DNA of 64,000 nucleotides, taken from Tridacna crocea. Its lineage: Eukaryota; Mollusca; Bivalvia; Cardiida; Cardiidae. The stretch spans positions 37,464,672 through 37,528,671 of the forward strand of contig OX031063.1 of the NCBI GenBank assembly GCA_943736015.1, written 5' to 3'. The notes below the pieces were generated by a model, which had not been told where the DNA came from, made no database searches, and saw only the letters and a list, made by a program, of their open reading frames with translations. Numbering within the stretch: position 1 is the stretch's first letter; every line of letters begins with the position of its first letter. Both the position numbers and the translations under genes were made by a program. Shown piece after piece: positions 26,601-37,722 of the stretch.

Positions 26601-27238
26601 AGAGTTTAACTAAACATCTGGAAACAACAGCAACTGCCATAAAAATTGTTTAAGCTAAATAATGACAACAACAACAACTGCTTAATCAGCAATACCAGCA
26701 AGTGCAAGAAAAATGGTAAAATCAAAGAAGCAAAAAAGCAACAAACAGCAACAAACAGCAAAAACGGTATTTTTAACAAAATGAACAAAAGTACCACATC
26801 AACTACAGATTAGCACTTGGATAAGAAACAAAAGTTTTACAAACAAACATAAATATTTGAAAGCAACTACAACATGTAAAACATTAACAATCAAGCACTA
26901 ATCGACCAACAACTAGATCACCTAGAATAACAGCAACAAAAACAGAAAAATCGACAACAAAAGTAAGTCAAATAAACAAAACAGGAAAATTTTTACATAA
27001 TCAGCAACAGTCAAAACAGAAATAATTTTACAGCAGCATTATGTACTCAAACACAAAATAAAAGACAATTCTTGAAAGAGCATCTAAAGCAACAGAAATA
27101 ACAAAATTATAATCAACAACACAACAGTAAAAAGAAGAATTTTACCTTCAGGAAATATCGACTCAACGATAAAAAAATAATTTCAACAACGAAATAAAAA
27201 AATCTATGGTAGTAGCAAGAAAAGCGACAAAATAACCA

Positions 27239-27276
<38 letters not shown>

Positions 27277-29797
27277 AATAATAATAAAAATAATGGCCAT
27301 TAAACGACGAAGATAAGAATATCGGAAATAATATCAAAAACAGCACAACTACAAGCCTTAAAGCAAAAAGAAATCTGAATTAACAACAAAAACAACAACT
27401 GCTGAAACACAAATACAGGCACAAGACAATAACAACTAGAACGATAAAGGCACAATCTACAAGGACAACAGTCATAAACCAGTAGCAAGAGATAAAAACC
27501 CGGAAAAGTAGCAACAAAATCGACGGAAACAGTGTAATAACATCAACAGCTTTATAGGTTATAGCAACAGTAACAACAGCAGAGGTTATATTAACATCTG
27601 GTAAAAACAGCAACAGAAACAAGTGCAATTTAAAAATAAAGAAGTGTTTAAACTAAAAAAAAAAAAAAAAATGAAATCAAAAACAACTGCTTCATGAGCA
27701 ACATCAGCAAGTGCAAGAAAAATAATAAAATCAATCAAATATAAATAGTGGGAAGCAATTACAACAAGTAAAAAATGTACTTTATCAGTTAGACATTATC
27801 ACTTCGATTAGAGACAAAAGCTTTACTAATAAATATAAACATTGGGATGCAACTACAACAAGTAAAAAAAATTAATAATCAAGCACAAATCGATCAACAA
27901 CAAAAACATCTAGAATACCAACAACAAAAACATCAAATTCGACAGCAAAAGCAAGTAAAAAAAGCAAAGCAAGGAATATTTACATAATCAGAAACTGTCA
28001 AAACACAACTTATTCAAAACAGCATTTAATATTCAAACACAAAATAAAAGACAATTCTTAACGAAAACAGTGTCTAAAGCAACAGAAAAAAACAAAAATG
28101 AAATCAACTACAACAAAACAACAAAACGAACAATGATACCTTCAGCAAAAATCGACCAATGACAAAAACAAATTTCAACAACAAAATAAGAAGAAAAAAC
28201 TATGACAGCAACATCAACAGTGACAAAATATCCAAACAATAAAATTATAAAAAATAATGGCCATTTAAAAGATCAACATTAGGATATCAGAAATAACATC
28301 AAAAAGATAATCTACGACTACAAGACTAAAGGAAAAATGAAATCGGCATTACCAACAATAATGACAACTGCTGCAACATAAAAATAGGAACAAAACAATA
28401 GCAACAGAAACGTTAATGGCAAAATCTACCAGCAGTTATATAGAGTAGCAAGAACAAAGAACCGGAAAAGTAGAAACAGAATAAACAGAAACTGCGTAAC
28501 AACTTTAACAGCTTTAAAGGTTATAGCAACAGTAACAACAGCAGAGGTTAATTAAACACCTGGAAACAGCTGCAACAAAACAAGTGCAACTGCAAAAAGA
28601 AGTGTTTAAACGAAATAATGACAGCAACAACAACTGCTTCGTCACCAACATCAGCAAGTGCAAAAAATAATCATATCAAAGAACCAAGCAAGAAAAAAGA
28701 AAAACAGCAAAAAAAAGCAACAAAGAAACAGCAACATTTTTTACCAAATAACCAAAGTGCATTATCAGTTGTCCATTATCTCATGGATTAAACGCAAAAG
28801 CTTTACTTCCAAAATAAAACATTAGGAAGCAACTACAACAGGTAAATAATTAACAATCAAGCAACAATCGACTAACAAAAAAAACACTAGAAAAAAAACA
28901 AAAAAAAAACAGCAAAATCGACAACAAAAGCAAGTTGAATAAGCAAAAGAGGAAAATTTTTTCATAATCAGCAACAGTCAAAACAGAACTAAGTCAACAA
29001 CAGCATTAAGTATTCCAACACAAAATAAAAGACAATTCTTGAAAAAAAAAAAAACATGAAAGCAACAGAAATTTTAAAAGATGTATCAACAACAACAACA
29101 CAGCAAAAAGAAGAATGGAACCTTCAGCAAATATCGACTCAACGATAAAAAGAAATAATTTCAAAAACAAAATAAGAAGAAAAAAGTATGGCAGCAGCAA
29201 CAACAGTGACATAAAATTCAAACAACAGCAAGGAATAATTAAAATAATGGCCAATAAAAGACCAACATTAGAATATCAGAAAAAAACATCAAAAACAGAC
29301 ACAACAACTACAAGCCAGAAAGCAGAAAGAAATCTGCATTAACAACAATAATAACAACTGGTAAAACATAAGAAGAAGAACAAAAGAATAAGAACAAGAA
29401 CGTTAATGGCACAATTTACAAACAGTAAAATAGTGGCAAGAACAAAAATTTAAAAAAAGAAAAAAAAAAGATGGAAAAAGAGCAACAGAATGAACGGAAA
29501 AATTGTAACAACTTTTAATAGCTTAAAATGTTATAGCAAGAGTAACAAAAGCAGAAGTTAATCAAATATCTGGTAACAGCAGCAACAGAAACAAATGCAT
29601 CTGCAACAAAAAATTGTTTAAACTAAATAATAACAGCAAAAACAACTGCTTCACCAGCAACATCAGCAAGTGCAAAAAGAAAAAAAGACAATTCTTAACG
29701 AAAACAGCATTTAAAGCAACAGAAATAACAAAATTGAAATCAATAACAACGAAACAGCAAAAAGAACAAGGATATCTTCAGCAAATATCGACTCAAC

Positions 29798-29820
29798 AAA
29801 AAAAAAAAAAAAAAAAAAAA
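29798..29820 (+). repeat. Poly(A) run of 23
   Basis: It replaces the GATAAAAAAT part of the ATCGACTCAACGATAAAAAA anchor. In the matching monomer of array 2 (near 51,942) the run is short, so the expansion is specific to this copy. Confidence 0.75.
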
Positions 29821-32800
29821 TCAATAACAAAATAAGAAAAAAAAATTTGGTAGCAGCAACTAAAGTGACAAAAAATCCAAACAAAGACAAAATAATAAAA
29901 ATAATGGCAATATCAAAATAACATCAAAAACAGAATCAACAACTACAAGACTGAAAGCAAAAAGAAGTCTGCGTTTACAAAAATAATAAAAACTGCTGAA
30001 ATATAAGAACAGGGAAAACAGTATAACAATAAGAACGATAATGACACAATCCACACGCAGTGATGTAGTAGCAATAACAAAAAACCGGAAAATTAGCAAC
30101 AGAATCAACAGAAACAGTGTAACAACTTTAACAGCATTAAAGGTTATAGCAACATTTACAACAGCAGAGGTTAATTAAACACCTGGAAACAGCTGCAACG
30201 AAACAAGTTCAACTGCAATAAAAAGCATTTAAACTAAATAATAATAGCAACAACAACTGCTTCATCAGCAACAAGAAAAAAAATAAAATCAAAAGAATAG
30301 AAAAGCAGAAAAATAGCAGCAAAAAAGCAACAAAGAAGCAACAATATTTTTGACAAAATAAACAAAAGTACGACATCAGTTGCACATTATCACTTGGATT
30401 AAAAACAAAAGCTTTACTTCCAAAAATAAACATTTAGGAAGCAACTACAACAAGTAAAAAATTAACAATCAAGCAACAATCGACCAAGAAAAAAAACAAA
30501 AACATCTAGAATAATAACAACAAAAACAGCAAAATCGACAACAAAAGCAAGTTAAATAACAAAAAAAGAAATATTTCCATAATCAGCAACAGTCAGAACA
30601 GAACAAATTCAACAACAGCATTAAGTACCCAAACACAAATTAAAAGAAAATTCTTAAAAAAACAGCATCAAATTCAACAGAAAGAACAAAAATTAAATCA
30701 ACAAAACAGCCAAAAGAACAATGATACCTTCAGAAAATATCGACTTAACGACAAAATATTAATTTAAAAAACAAAATAAGAAGAGAAAATTATGGCATCA
30801 GCAACAATAGAAACAAAAAAAAAATGACCATTAAAAGATAAACAATAGAATATCAGAAATAACATAAAAAAGAGAAACAACAACTAAAAGACTGAAAGCA
30901 GAAACAAATCTTCATTAACAACAAGAAAAAAATAAAAAAGCAACTAAAATCAACGAAGAAACAACGATATTTTTAGCAAAATAAACAAAAGTACAATATG
31001 AATTGCACATTATCACTTGGAATTAGCAACGAAAGCTTTACTAACAAACAAAATTATTGTGAAGCAGCTATAACAAGTATATAATTAACTATCAAGCAAC
31101 AATCGATCAACAACAAAAACGTCTAGGATAACAACAACAACAATAAGAACAGCAAAATCGACAACAAAAGCAAGTCAAATAAACAAAAAGTAAAGTATTT
31201 ACATAATCAGCATCTGTCAAAACAGAACTAATTCAACGACAGCATTTCGTACTTAAACATAAAATCAAAGACAATTCTTAGAAAAAATAGCATAATAACA
31301 GCAACAGCAAATGCTTCATCAGCAACATCAGCATGTGCAAGAAAAACAATAAAAAACAAAGAATTAAAAAAAACCATCAAAAAGCAAGAAAGAATTGCAA
31401 CAACAACTGCTTCATCAGCAACATCAGCAAGTGCAAAAAACACTTATAAAATCAAAGAAGAAAAAATCGACAAAAAACACCAAAGAAACAACGATATCTT
31501 CAACAATATGAAAAAAAGTACTAAATAAGAAGAAAAAACTATGGCAGCAACAACAACAGTAACAAAATATCCAAACAACAAATTAATAAAAGTAATAGCT
31601 ATTTAAAAGATCAACATTAGGATATCAGAAATAACATCAAAAAGATAATCTACGACTAGAAGACTAAAAGCAAAATGAAATCTGCATTACCAACAATAAT
31701 GACAACTGCTGCAACATAAAAATAGGAACAAAACAATAGCAACAAGAACATTAATGCCAAAATTAAAGTAGCCCACTCTCACTTGGATCAAAAACAATAG
31801 CTTTACTAACAAACATAAATATTGGGAAGCAACTACAACAAGTAAGAAATTGACAATAGGCAACAATCGGCCAACAACAAAAACATCTGGTATAGCAACA
31901 ACAAAAACAGTAAAATCACAAAAGGAAGTAAGATAAACAAAACAGGAAATATCTGCATAATCAGCAACTGTCAAAACAGAACTAATTCAACAACAGCCTT
32001 AGGTATTCAAACACAAATTAAAAGACAATTCTTAAAAACAAGAGTATCTAGAGCGACAGAAATATCAACCATGAAATCAACAGCAACAAATCAGGAAAAA
32101 GAACAACGATACCTTCAGGAAATATCGACTCAACGATAAAAAAATCATTTCAACAACAAAAAAGCAGACTTAAAACTACGGCAGCAGCAACAACAGTGAG
32201 AAAAAAACAATCAAACAAACAAAAAATAATAATAAATGATAATGGCCATTAAAAGACCAAGATGAAAATATCAGAAAAAAAACCCCGAACCAACAGCCAC
32301 AAGAATAATAGCAAAAAAAATCTCCATTAACAACAATAACAACAATTGCTGAAACATAAGAACAGCCATAAATTTATCACACCAACAACGATTATGGCAC
32401 AATCTACAAAAACAACAGTAGTGAAATAATAGCAAGACCAAATATATTAGCATTAACCCGAAAAGTAGAATCAACAGAAACAGTTTAACAACATTGATAG
32501 CGTTTAAATTCATAGCAGCAGTAACAACAGCAAAAGTTAATTCAACATCTGGTAACAGCAGCAACAGAAACAAGTGCACTGCAATAAAAAAGTGTTTAAC
32601 CTGAATAAAGTAACAGCAACAACAACTGCTTCATCAACAACATTAGCATAAAAATTGATAAAACCAAACAAGTTATTCGTGCTCAGGTGAGATAAAAACT
32701 ATGACAGCAACAACAACAGTGACAAATTCCCCCTCCCCCAAAAAAACAAACAGACAAACGAAAAATAATAATTGTAATAGCCATTAAAAGACAAAGATTT

Positions 32801-32872
32801 CAATATCGGAAATAACAACATCAAAAACAGAAACAACAACTACAAGAATAATAGCAAAATAGCTACATCAAC

Positions 32873-33372
32873 TCTAACCTGCTAGTCTGGGGTAGACTTT
32901 TTTCGTTGAGGAGAAAAGGAAAGCAACAACCTACTTGGGTTCCTCACTTTATTCTGTTTGTTTGCGTAGTTTGTTTTTTGGGTTTTGTTTGTGTACAGTC
33001 TTAAGGACCAGGCAGGTCACAACTCAGTCACGCCTCTTTCTCTCTCAGTGGCAAGTAGGTAGCAAGTAGATGTTATAGGTCTGTAATTTTTGTAATCTCA
33101 AAAGCTGATCTCAAAACACAACACTCAAATTTTCAGACTAGACAAGACGGCATTAACCCTTCAAAGTGAATTTCTAAAGTGAATAACTCACCAGAAAAGC
33201 TCATGAATAAATGAATTACGGCTGGGAACTTAATGCATCACTGATTTCAATTAAGTGATGGACAATGGCAATAAAATATAAGGAAATCAAGATAGATAAT
33301 CTCATACAGCAACTGACAAGGCTCTATAAGGTTTATTTCTCTTTAAATGGGAAAAGTCAACAGGGTTACACA
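32873..33372 (-). repeat. 3' LTR of element A
   Basis: About 500 bp match 40,103-40,619 over their length, sharing the CTTATT/ACTTTATTCTGTTTGTTTGC and GTGTACAGTC regions and the GTTAACCCTTCRARGTGAA block. The match to the LTR of element B at 55,321 is closer than the match to its own partner. The LTR keeps GGTTACACA at its element-start side. Confidence 0.9.
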
Positions 33373-33382
33373 TTTCCTCCCT
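33373..33382 (-). promoter_or_regulatory. Polypurine tract of element A
   Basis: On the - strand the LTR is directly preceded by AGGGAGGAAA. A purine run at this position primes plus-strand DNA synthesis in LTR retroelements. The copy in element B (near 55,823) has one pyrimidine interruption. Confidence 0.75.
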
Positions 33383-33583
33383 GTTTGAAATGACGTCCGG
33401 TCATTGCACTCAAAACAAAAACTGCTATCTACTTCTACTTCAGCTACTGATAACTTGTTTGAAAACTACTGTAACTACTTAAACTATCGATAACATGTTC
33501 GTCAACTACAGAAAATACTATATACTTTATACAAAAGAGTTTGACAGTTCAAAATCAATGTATTAAAACACATGTTTTTTGGC
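33383..33583 (-). other. Untranslated spacer between tail and polypurine tract (A)
   Basis: About 200 bp show no coding signal. They match 55,833-56,033 of element B nearly base for base. The stretch holds repeated CTACT-type short motifs and a short run of ATAC/TATA. It is part of the element's 3' untranslated region. Confidence 0.6.
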
Positions 33584-34398
33584 TTAGCCTTTTCTCCCCC
33601 TGCTCAAAATGAAACAATGCTTTTGTTTTATATAAGTATGCATGAATTTGACGTATCTGCTGCATTGTGACATGAGAGATGTCACCGGCCTTCTGGCTGT
33701 AGTAATATCCATATTATACAATGCTCCAGATCTAAGTAAAGCTTCGAGTGCTCTGAAGCTCGAGTCTAACGGTTTTGGGTTGGTCATATTGAATATTTTG
33801 TAAACATCATACCTCTTTGGCAATTTCCTGGATCGCTTAGATCTTCTTAGTGGATCCGGTGGGAGTATTCTGTGTTGTCTTACCTTCGTATGACTTGCTC
33901 TCTCTTTACTATTTGCCGTAGTATTGGTTTTTCCTTCAGTTTCTCTCTCTCTTCAACCTCTGTTTCTTCCTGACTTACCTGTTCAGGAGATCTGTTTTCT
34001 CTGTTTGCTTCCGTTCTTACCTTTTGTGTACCCTGTTCTTCAACTATAAGTTGTTAATTCTGTACTACTACTTCTAGTTACCTTTTTTCTACCCTGTTTG
34101 TTGATTTTGTATTGGAAGTACGGGCGTCCCAAAATAATCCTATCTCTGGGATATGACAATATCCAATAAAATCTTCAGATTGATCATCTTTGACATCACA
34201 ATCTTCATCAACAATTTTCTTTTCATGCATCGTTTTCCTCATTCACTGGCTCATTTGCTCCCTCTGACTGAATACCTTCTGTATCCTCTGTGGAATCATC
34301 GCTATCACCCAAGTAGTTTACTGGATGTAAGTGATTCCGGCGCAGTGTTTTGACGGTGCAATCTGGAGTTCTTACTTGGTACACTGGTATATCCTCTC
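33584..34398 (-). pseudogene. Gypsy C-terminal region after integrase (A, left unit)
   Basis: On the - strand the region starts with the end of the integrase C-terminal domain, RRNHLHPVNYLGD (near 34,300-34,340). An acidic stretch with EDTEGIQSEG follows, then a basic region, and finally a conserved close containing MTNPKPLDSSFRALEALL (near 33,735-33,790). Several stops and frameshifts break it, and the only frame over 60 codons is 33,584-33,823. The same tail is found in three further places (37.7-38.3, 56.0-56.8, 60.1-60.7 kb), so it belongs to the element. No known domain was recognised past the RRNHLHP motif. Confidence 0.65.
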
Positions 34399-35010
34399 GA
34401 GGGTTGTCCTGTCACTCTCTAAACTGGTTATTCATATTTGTCAGATATTTTGTGCTTACCTTCATGAGCTAAAATTTTAACCAATACTTTGTCTCCAATG
34501 TCTATTTTAGCCCCTGTAGTTTTTCTGCTTAGCTGCACCTTTTGTTACATGCTTGTCAACAATCGATCTAGTTCTGTTTATTCTGTCTTTGAGGTCAATA
34601 GTGTACTCTCTTGTAGCTTTGTTACTCGTGTCGTTATCTCTTACATCATCAAACATTGCGTCAATTGGCAGTTCTGGTTTTTTATCTAACTCTAATTCGT
34701 AAGGAGATACTCCAGTTTACTCATGAGGAGTGCAATTGCTTGCATATACAATTCTTGTAGGAAATGGGTAGTAATAACTGTTCAACCTTGCTATTATTGT
34801 GCAGCACCTCATGGAATAGCTTAGCTCTTCTCATCTTCAGGTTTTTGAAGTTATTTCTTAGAATTAAATCTTCCTTTTTCCTGTATCTGTCTATAGTTGG
34901 ATCTTCTCTCTGTCTTTGTCGTATTTCTCGCACTTCTAATGCTGCCATTGGCTGTCCTGGTGATTCAGTTGCTTCTATAATGTTGATTTTCATAAAAAGT
35001 AAGGTTTCCA
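34399..35010 (-). pseudogene. Integrase pieces with catalytic core deleted (A, left unit)
   Basis: Two integrase segments are fused. The part at about 34,750-35,010 encodes the region before the H2C2 zinc finger (IRQRQREDPTIDRYRK...KVEQLLLPISYKN). The part at about 34,400-34,745 encodes the segment after the catalytic glutamate (GVSPYELELDKKPEL...KDRINRTRSIVDKHV). Comparison with element B (57,205-57,785) shows that about 580 bp holding the zinc finger and catalytic core are missing here. The junction lies near 34,740-34,752. This unit therefore has no integrase activity. Confidence 0.75.
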
Positions 35011-35660
35011 GGTATGGTAGTGTTATGCAGAACTTTGCAAATAGCTTTAACTGTCGGATTTTCCAGTTGAAACTTGTGTTCTGCTGAGATTTCTATATGA
35101 GGACACCCACTCATTGCATCAGCATCTGTGTTTTAAACTCCACGTCTTTAAAAGATGTCATAGTTGTACTGTCCTAGAGCTACGGCCCATCTCTGGCCTG
35201 TAGCGTCAATTTTCTTACTAGTCAGTACATGTGTAACAGGGTTATTATCTGTTAGAACTTTGAAATGGTTATGCAACATACAATCTGAAAATTTTCAGTA
35301 ACTGCACATTTGAGAGCTAAATATTCTACCTTATAAGCTAAATAATTTTTCCCTGATTTTGACAATGCTCTGCTTGCATAAGCTATTTCTCTCCTTTGGT
35401 AATCTTGCCCCTGTATAGAACTGCTCCCAGGACTTATCCTTTTGTGGATGCATCAGTATGTAGTTCATATACATTCAAATGGTTTCAGGAAATCAGGATA
35501 AGCGAATATTGGTGGGATTGACAGATTGATTTTCAAATCATCAAATATCAGTTGTTCCCTTTCTGTCCATGACCAATCTTTAGCTATATTCTTTGATCTT
35601 TTCTTTCCAGTAGGATGCGATATCAGCTCTGCTAAAGGACGTGTGATCTTAATAAAGTTT
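35011..35660 (-). pseudogene. RT thumb and RNase H fragment (A, left unit)
   Basis: Translated on the - strand in pieces, this gives the connection KDWSWTEREQLIFDDLKINL and AYPDFLKPFE. Next come the RNase H region around the LYTGA/SLCKQSIVK frames, VLTDNNPVTHVLTSKKIDATG and WAVALGQYNYDIF, which are typical of the RNase H end of Ty3/gypsy Pol. Multiple frameshifts and stops are present, so no protein can be made. The order and spacing match 58,010-58,700 of element B. Confidence 0.7.
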
Positions 35661-36145
35661 GTTTATAAAGCGTGTATCATAACTTGCAAAGGATAGGAAT
35701 GAATCCAGTTCTTCTGGATTTGTTGGAGTTGGCCAATTTTGAATTTTCTCCATTTTGGAAGGATCCGCCTCTATGACTGCATCACCGACAACATGTCGTA
35801 AAAAATTAAGTCTAATCTGGAAAAAGAAAATTTTTCAGTGGCAAGGTTTAGACAACATTCCCTAAGTCTTGAAAAAACTTGATCCAATCTTTCTAAGTGT
35901 TCATCAAATGTTTTGGTAAAGATTTCTTTAATTCTTGGTAATGTGTAAGAATCTTTAACTATCCTTTAATTCAGAGAATGATAGTCTACACATCGCTTTA
36001 ATTTGCCTGATTTCTTCCTGACGAGAACAATGTTTGAAGTCCAATGTGACTTTGAAGGTCTAATTATTCCACATGAGAGTAACTGTTCCAAATGTTGTAG
36101 GACTTCATCAATCATGTTTGGAGGTATTCTTGGTATTCTTCCGTG
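35661..36145 (-). pseudogene. Reverse transcriptase with palm deleted (A, left unit)
   Basis: The finger region before the palm is readable (NMIDEVLQHLEQLLSCGII, NIVLVRKKSGKLKRCVDYHSLN). It then jumps straight to KTFDEHLERLDQVFSRLREC, which in a whole enzyme lies just past the YXDD catalytic motif. About 100 residues, including motif A and the YXDD box, are absent. The same deletion is seen at 58.9 kb in element B, so it predates the segmental duplication. Confidence 0.75.
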
Positions 36146-36754
36146 TCACTGTTTGAATGGTTTTTCATCTACCAAGTCACTTCTGTGCTTGATGTCTTTA
36201 TGCTTCATCAAAATTTCCTTCAGTCTAAGTCTTTGTTGATCAGCCAGTAAATGATTTTCTTCTATGTTTAATTCTTCCACTATTTTTGTTCTCTGTCTAT
36301 CTACTTCATCCTGTTCTATTCTGTTGTTGACTTCCTCTGTCACTTCAACTTCAAAGTTCTTGATTTTCCCATACCCATAAGTGATGGTTCCTGGTGTTAT
36401 GTCAACCTCGTCTGGAATTGAAGAGTCCTCTATTTGTTGGATCAAAGCTGCTGTTACAGAGTGGTCTATCTCATTGTCCAAATAAGCTGTAAGGTTAACT
36501 GTCCCATTTGGTTTCAGTATTACTTTGTGTGGCATGGCACTCTTTACTATTGCGATTCTATTATTTTTCTTTTTCAGTGTTCTGTCTCTAACTCTCTTGG
36601 CTCGGAAACGAAGGTACCAAGGTACATGAAGATCTTTTTTTTGCAAAAACTGATCGCAGAAAATATCCTTACAATCCTGTAACAACTCTTTCAAAATGAT
36701 CATACCAAGGATGATTGGGGTTTTTGAAGCATAATTGGTTTCCGGAACAACCAA
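36146..36754 (-). pseudogene. Pol linker between protease and reverse transcriptase (A, left unit)
   Basis: This is the longest open frame in the window, 202 codons. It covers the region joining protease to RT: IILGMIILKELLQDCKDIF, then the block AMPHKVILKPNGTVNLTAYL, then an acidic helical stretch. It ends in the HRSDLVDEKPFKQ motif that directly precedes RT fingers in many Ty3/gypsy Pol proteins. Near-identical blocks occur at 59,253-59,700 and 62,591-62,980. It begins and ends inside a larger broken Pol, so the start codon is only a chance Met. Confidence 0.75.
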
Positions 36755-37045
36755 AAAGAGACAAGGATGTAATCTGGAATCTCGAAGTTCTTTAGTTATG
36801 ACCGAAGCAGTCTCAATTTAACCTAAATATGGTAATTTCTGACCATCAACACACTCTATGTTCAAAATGTCTGTCATAGGTTGGAGTTCAGTTGTGTCTT
36901 TTAACTTCTATTAATAAAATTTCTGTGACACTAAACTCACACAGCTTCCTGTATCAAGTGCAGCAGTAAATGGTTGATTGTTGGTCTATTAGCAGTTTCA
37001 TTTGTGTCACCAATTAATTCAGGATCTTTGGTGTAACTGCTCATG
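36755..37045 (-). pseudogene. Retroviral-type aspartic protease (A, left unit)
   Basis: The active-site motif LDTGSCVSLVSQKFY is encoded near 36,916-36,960, with the DTGS codons at 36,944-36,955. Downstream, the flap/second-domain stretch includes NIECVDGQKLPYLGYIET. Two stop codons directly follow the QKFY block. Such proteases cut the Gag-Pol polyprotein. The 5' side is interrupted at 37,046 by a SINE-like insertion that separates it from the Gag knuckle. Confidence 0.75.
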
Positions 37046-37572
37046 AATGAATGAATGAATAAATGAATGAATGAAAAAATGAATGAATGAATAGCGTTTT
37101 AAGGCCCGTCGACAACTTAGGTCATATTGGGCTCACTTATTTAGTAAACAATAATGCAAGGTGAAAATAAGATACAAGTGCAACAACATAAGACAAACAT
37201 GATAAATGAGGAATGGATGAAACACAAAATGATGCCCCTTTTTGTCGCCTTTTACGACATCCATGCTGTCACGTTTGTTCCGCTGGATGAAATGGCAGAT
37301 GTGACGATCGCGGGACTGCAGTGGTTTATTTTTAATTCCTCTGATTAAACCACACGGGGTCCCACAGGCCAATTGATTTCCATTCCAAACCCTATTTACA
37401 TCGAGAAAAAAATAAAGGATTTTGAACGAGAACTACCCAGCCTGCTGCAATCCTATGAATTACGAGGAAAGCAGCCGTTCGTCTCTAATTTTAGTCGCCT
37501 TCTACGATATGCCGTAGAGAAAGGCCGAGGTCCTATTCTATACAGTAAATAATACCCAAGACCCCATGGGGA
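37046..37572 (-). mobile_element. SINE-like element 1, (AATG)n tail, 13-bp target-site duplication
   Basis: Direct repeats GTAACTGCTCATG flank it at 37,033-37,045 and 37,573-37,585. The matching place in element B (near 60,007) reads straight through with one copy, so the boundaries are firm. The tail is (CATT)n when read on the - strand. Inside are two copies of a TCGCCTTYTACGACATNC motif (near 37,244 and 37,496), each followed by a GG(G)TCC/ACCCC-type palindromic patch. It is about 527 bp and carries no long frame. A target duplication of this length plus a simple tail implies LINE-driven copying. It resembles molluscan elements with (AATG)n tails, from memory. Confidence 0.85.
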
Positions 37573-37585
37573 GTAACTGCTCATG

Positions 37586-37722
37586 TTCGATTCCTCAAAA
37601 AGGGCACTTAATCTTTTAAATCTTTGTCATTAGGAGCAGGAGTGTTTTACGGACAATCTTTGGCTGTGTGGTCCCATTTATAACATGCATAGCAGTTCCC
37701 CATGGAAGTGGTGGACGTAAAG
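37586..37722 (-). pseudogene. Gag CCHC zinc knuckle, fused to a Pol tail (A, left unit)
   Basis: CYACYKWDHTAKDC is encoded at 37,653-37,694, a complete CX2CX4HX4C knuckle that in Gag binds the element's RNA. A stop codon follows two codons later. Upstream, the Gag capsid is missing. Near 37,718-37,723 the sequence changes, over a TAAAG shared by both partners, into the end of the post-integrase tail of another unit. The same fusion lies near 60,133 in element B. Confidence 0.8.

Larger units (their letters stand above)
5923..32872. repeat. Satellite array 1, monomer about 985 bp
   Basis: This is nearly 27 kb of tandem copies of one long unit, strongly A-rich and T-poor on the + strand with many AAC/ACA/CAA triplets. 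The recurring anchor CTTCAGCAAATATCGACTC appears near 6358, 7349, 8289, 12208, 13210, 14187, 15494, 17469, 19110, 19923, 20897, 21902, 23168, 28139 and 29120. Complete intervals are mostly 940-1,005 bp, and a second anchor, GACAATTCTT, gives the same period. Short or long intervals (500, 716, 1,230 and 1,266 bp) mark deletions and partial duplications. Open frames in the array are short and consist of Asn/Gln/Lys on one strand or Leu/Phe/Cys on the other, as the triplet bias predicts, so it is taken as non-coding. Confidence 0.9.

Noticed and set aside
5923-32872. Dozens of 60-122 codon frames in the satellite, Asn/Gln/Lys-rich on + and Leu/Phe/Cys/Val-rich on -
   Set aside because: The triplet bias of the repeat produces them. 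They differ between monomers, lack conserved starts and ends, and resemble membrane proteins only because TTG/TTC/TTT/GTT codons dominate.
36003-36239. + strand frames opposite the gypsy Pol region (also 36,434-36,682, 37,871-38,197, 59,409-59,663, 60,225-60,548)
   Set aside because: They are the antisense of Pol segments whose - strand translation carries protease, RT and integrase motifs.
37154-37372. Frames of 64-79 codons in the SINE-like elements (also 38,979-39,215)
   Set aside because: Both copies have related but not identical frames with different stops. The element has the ends and size of a non-coding SINE-like repeat.
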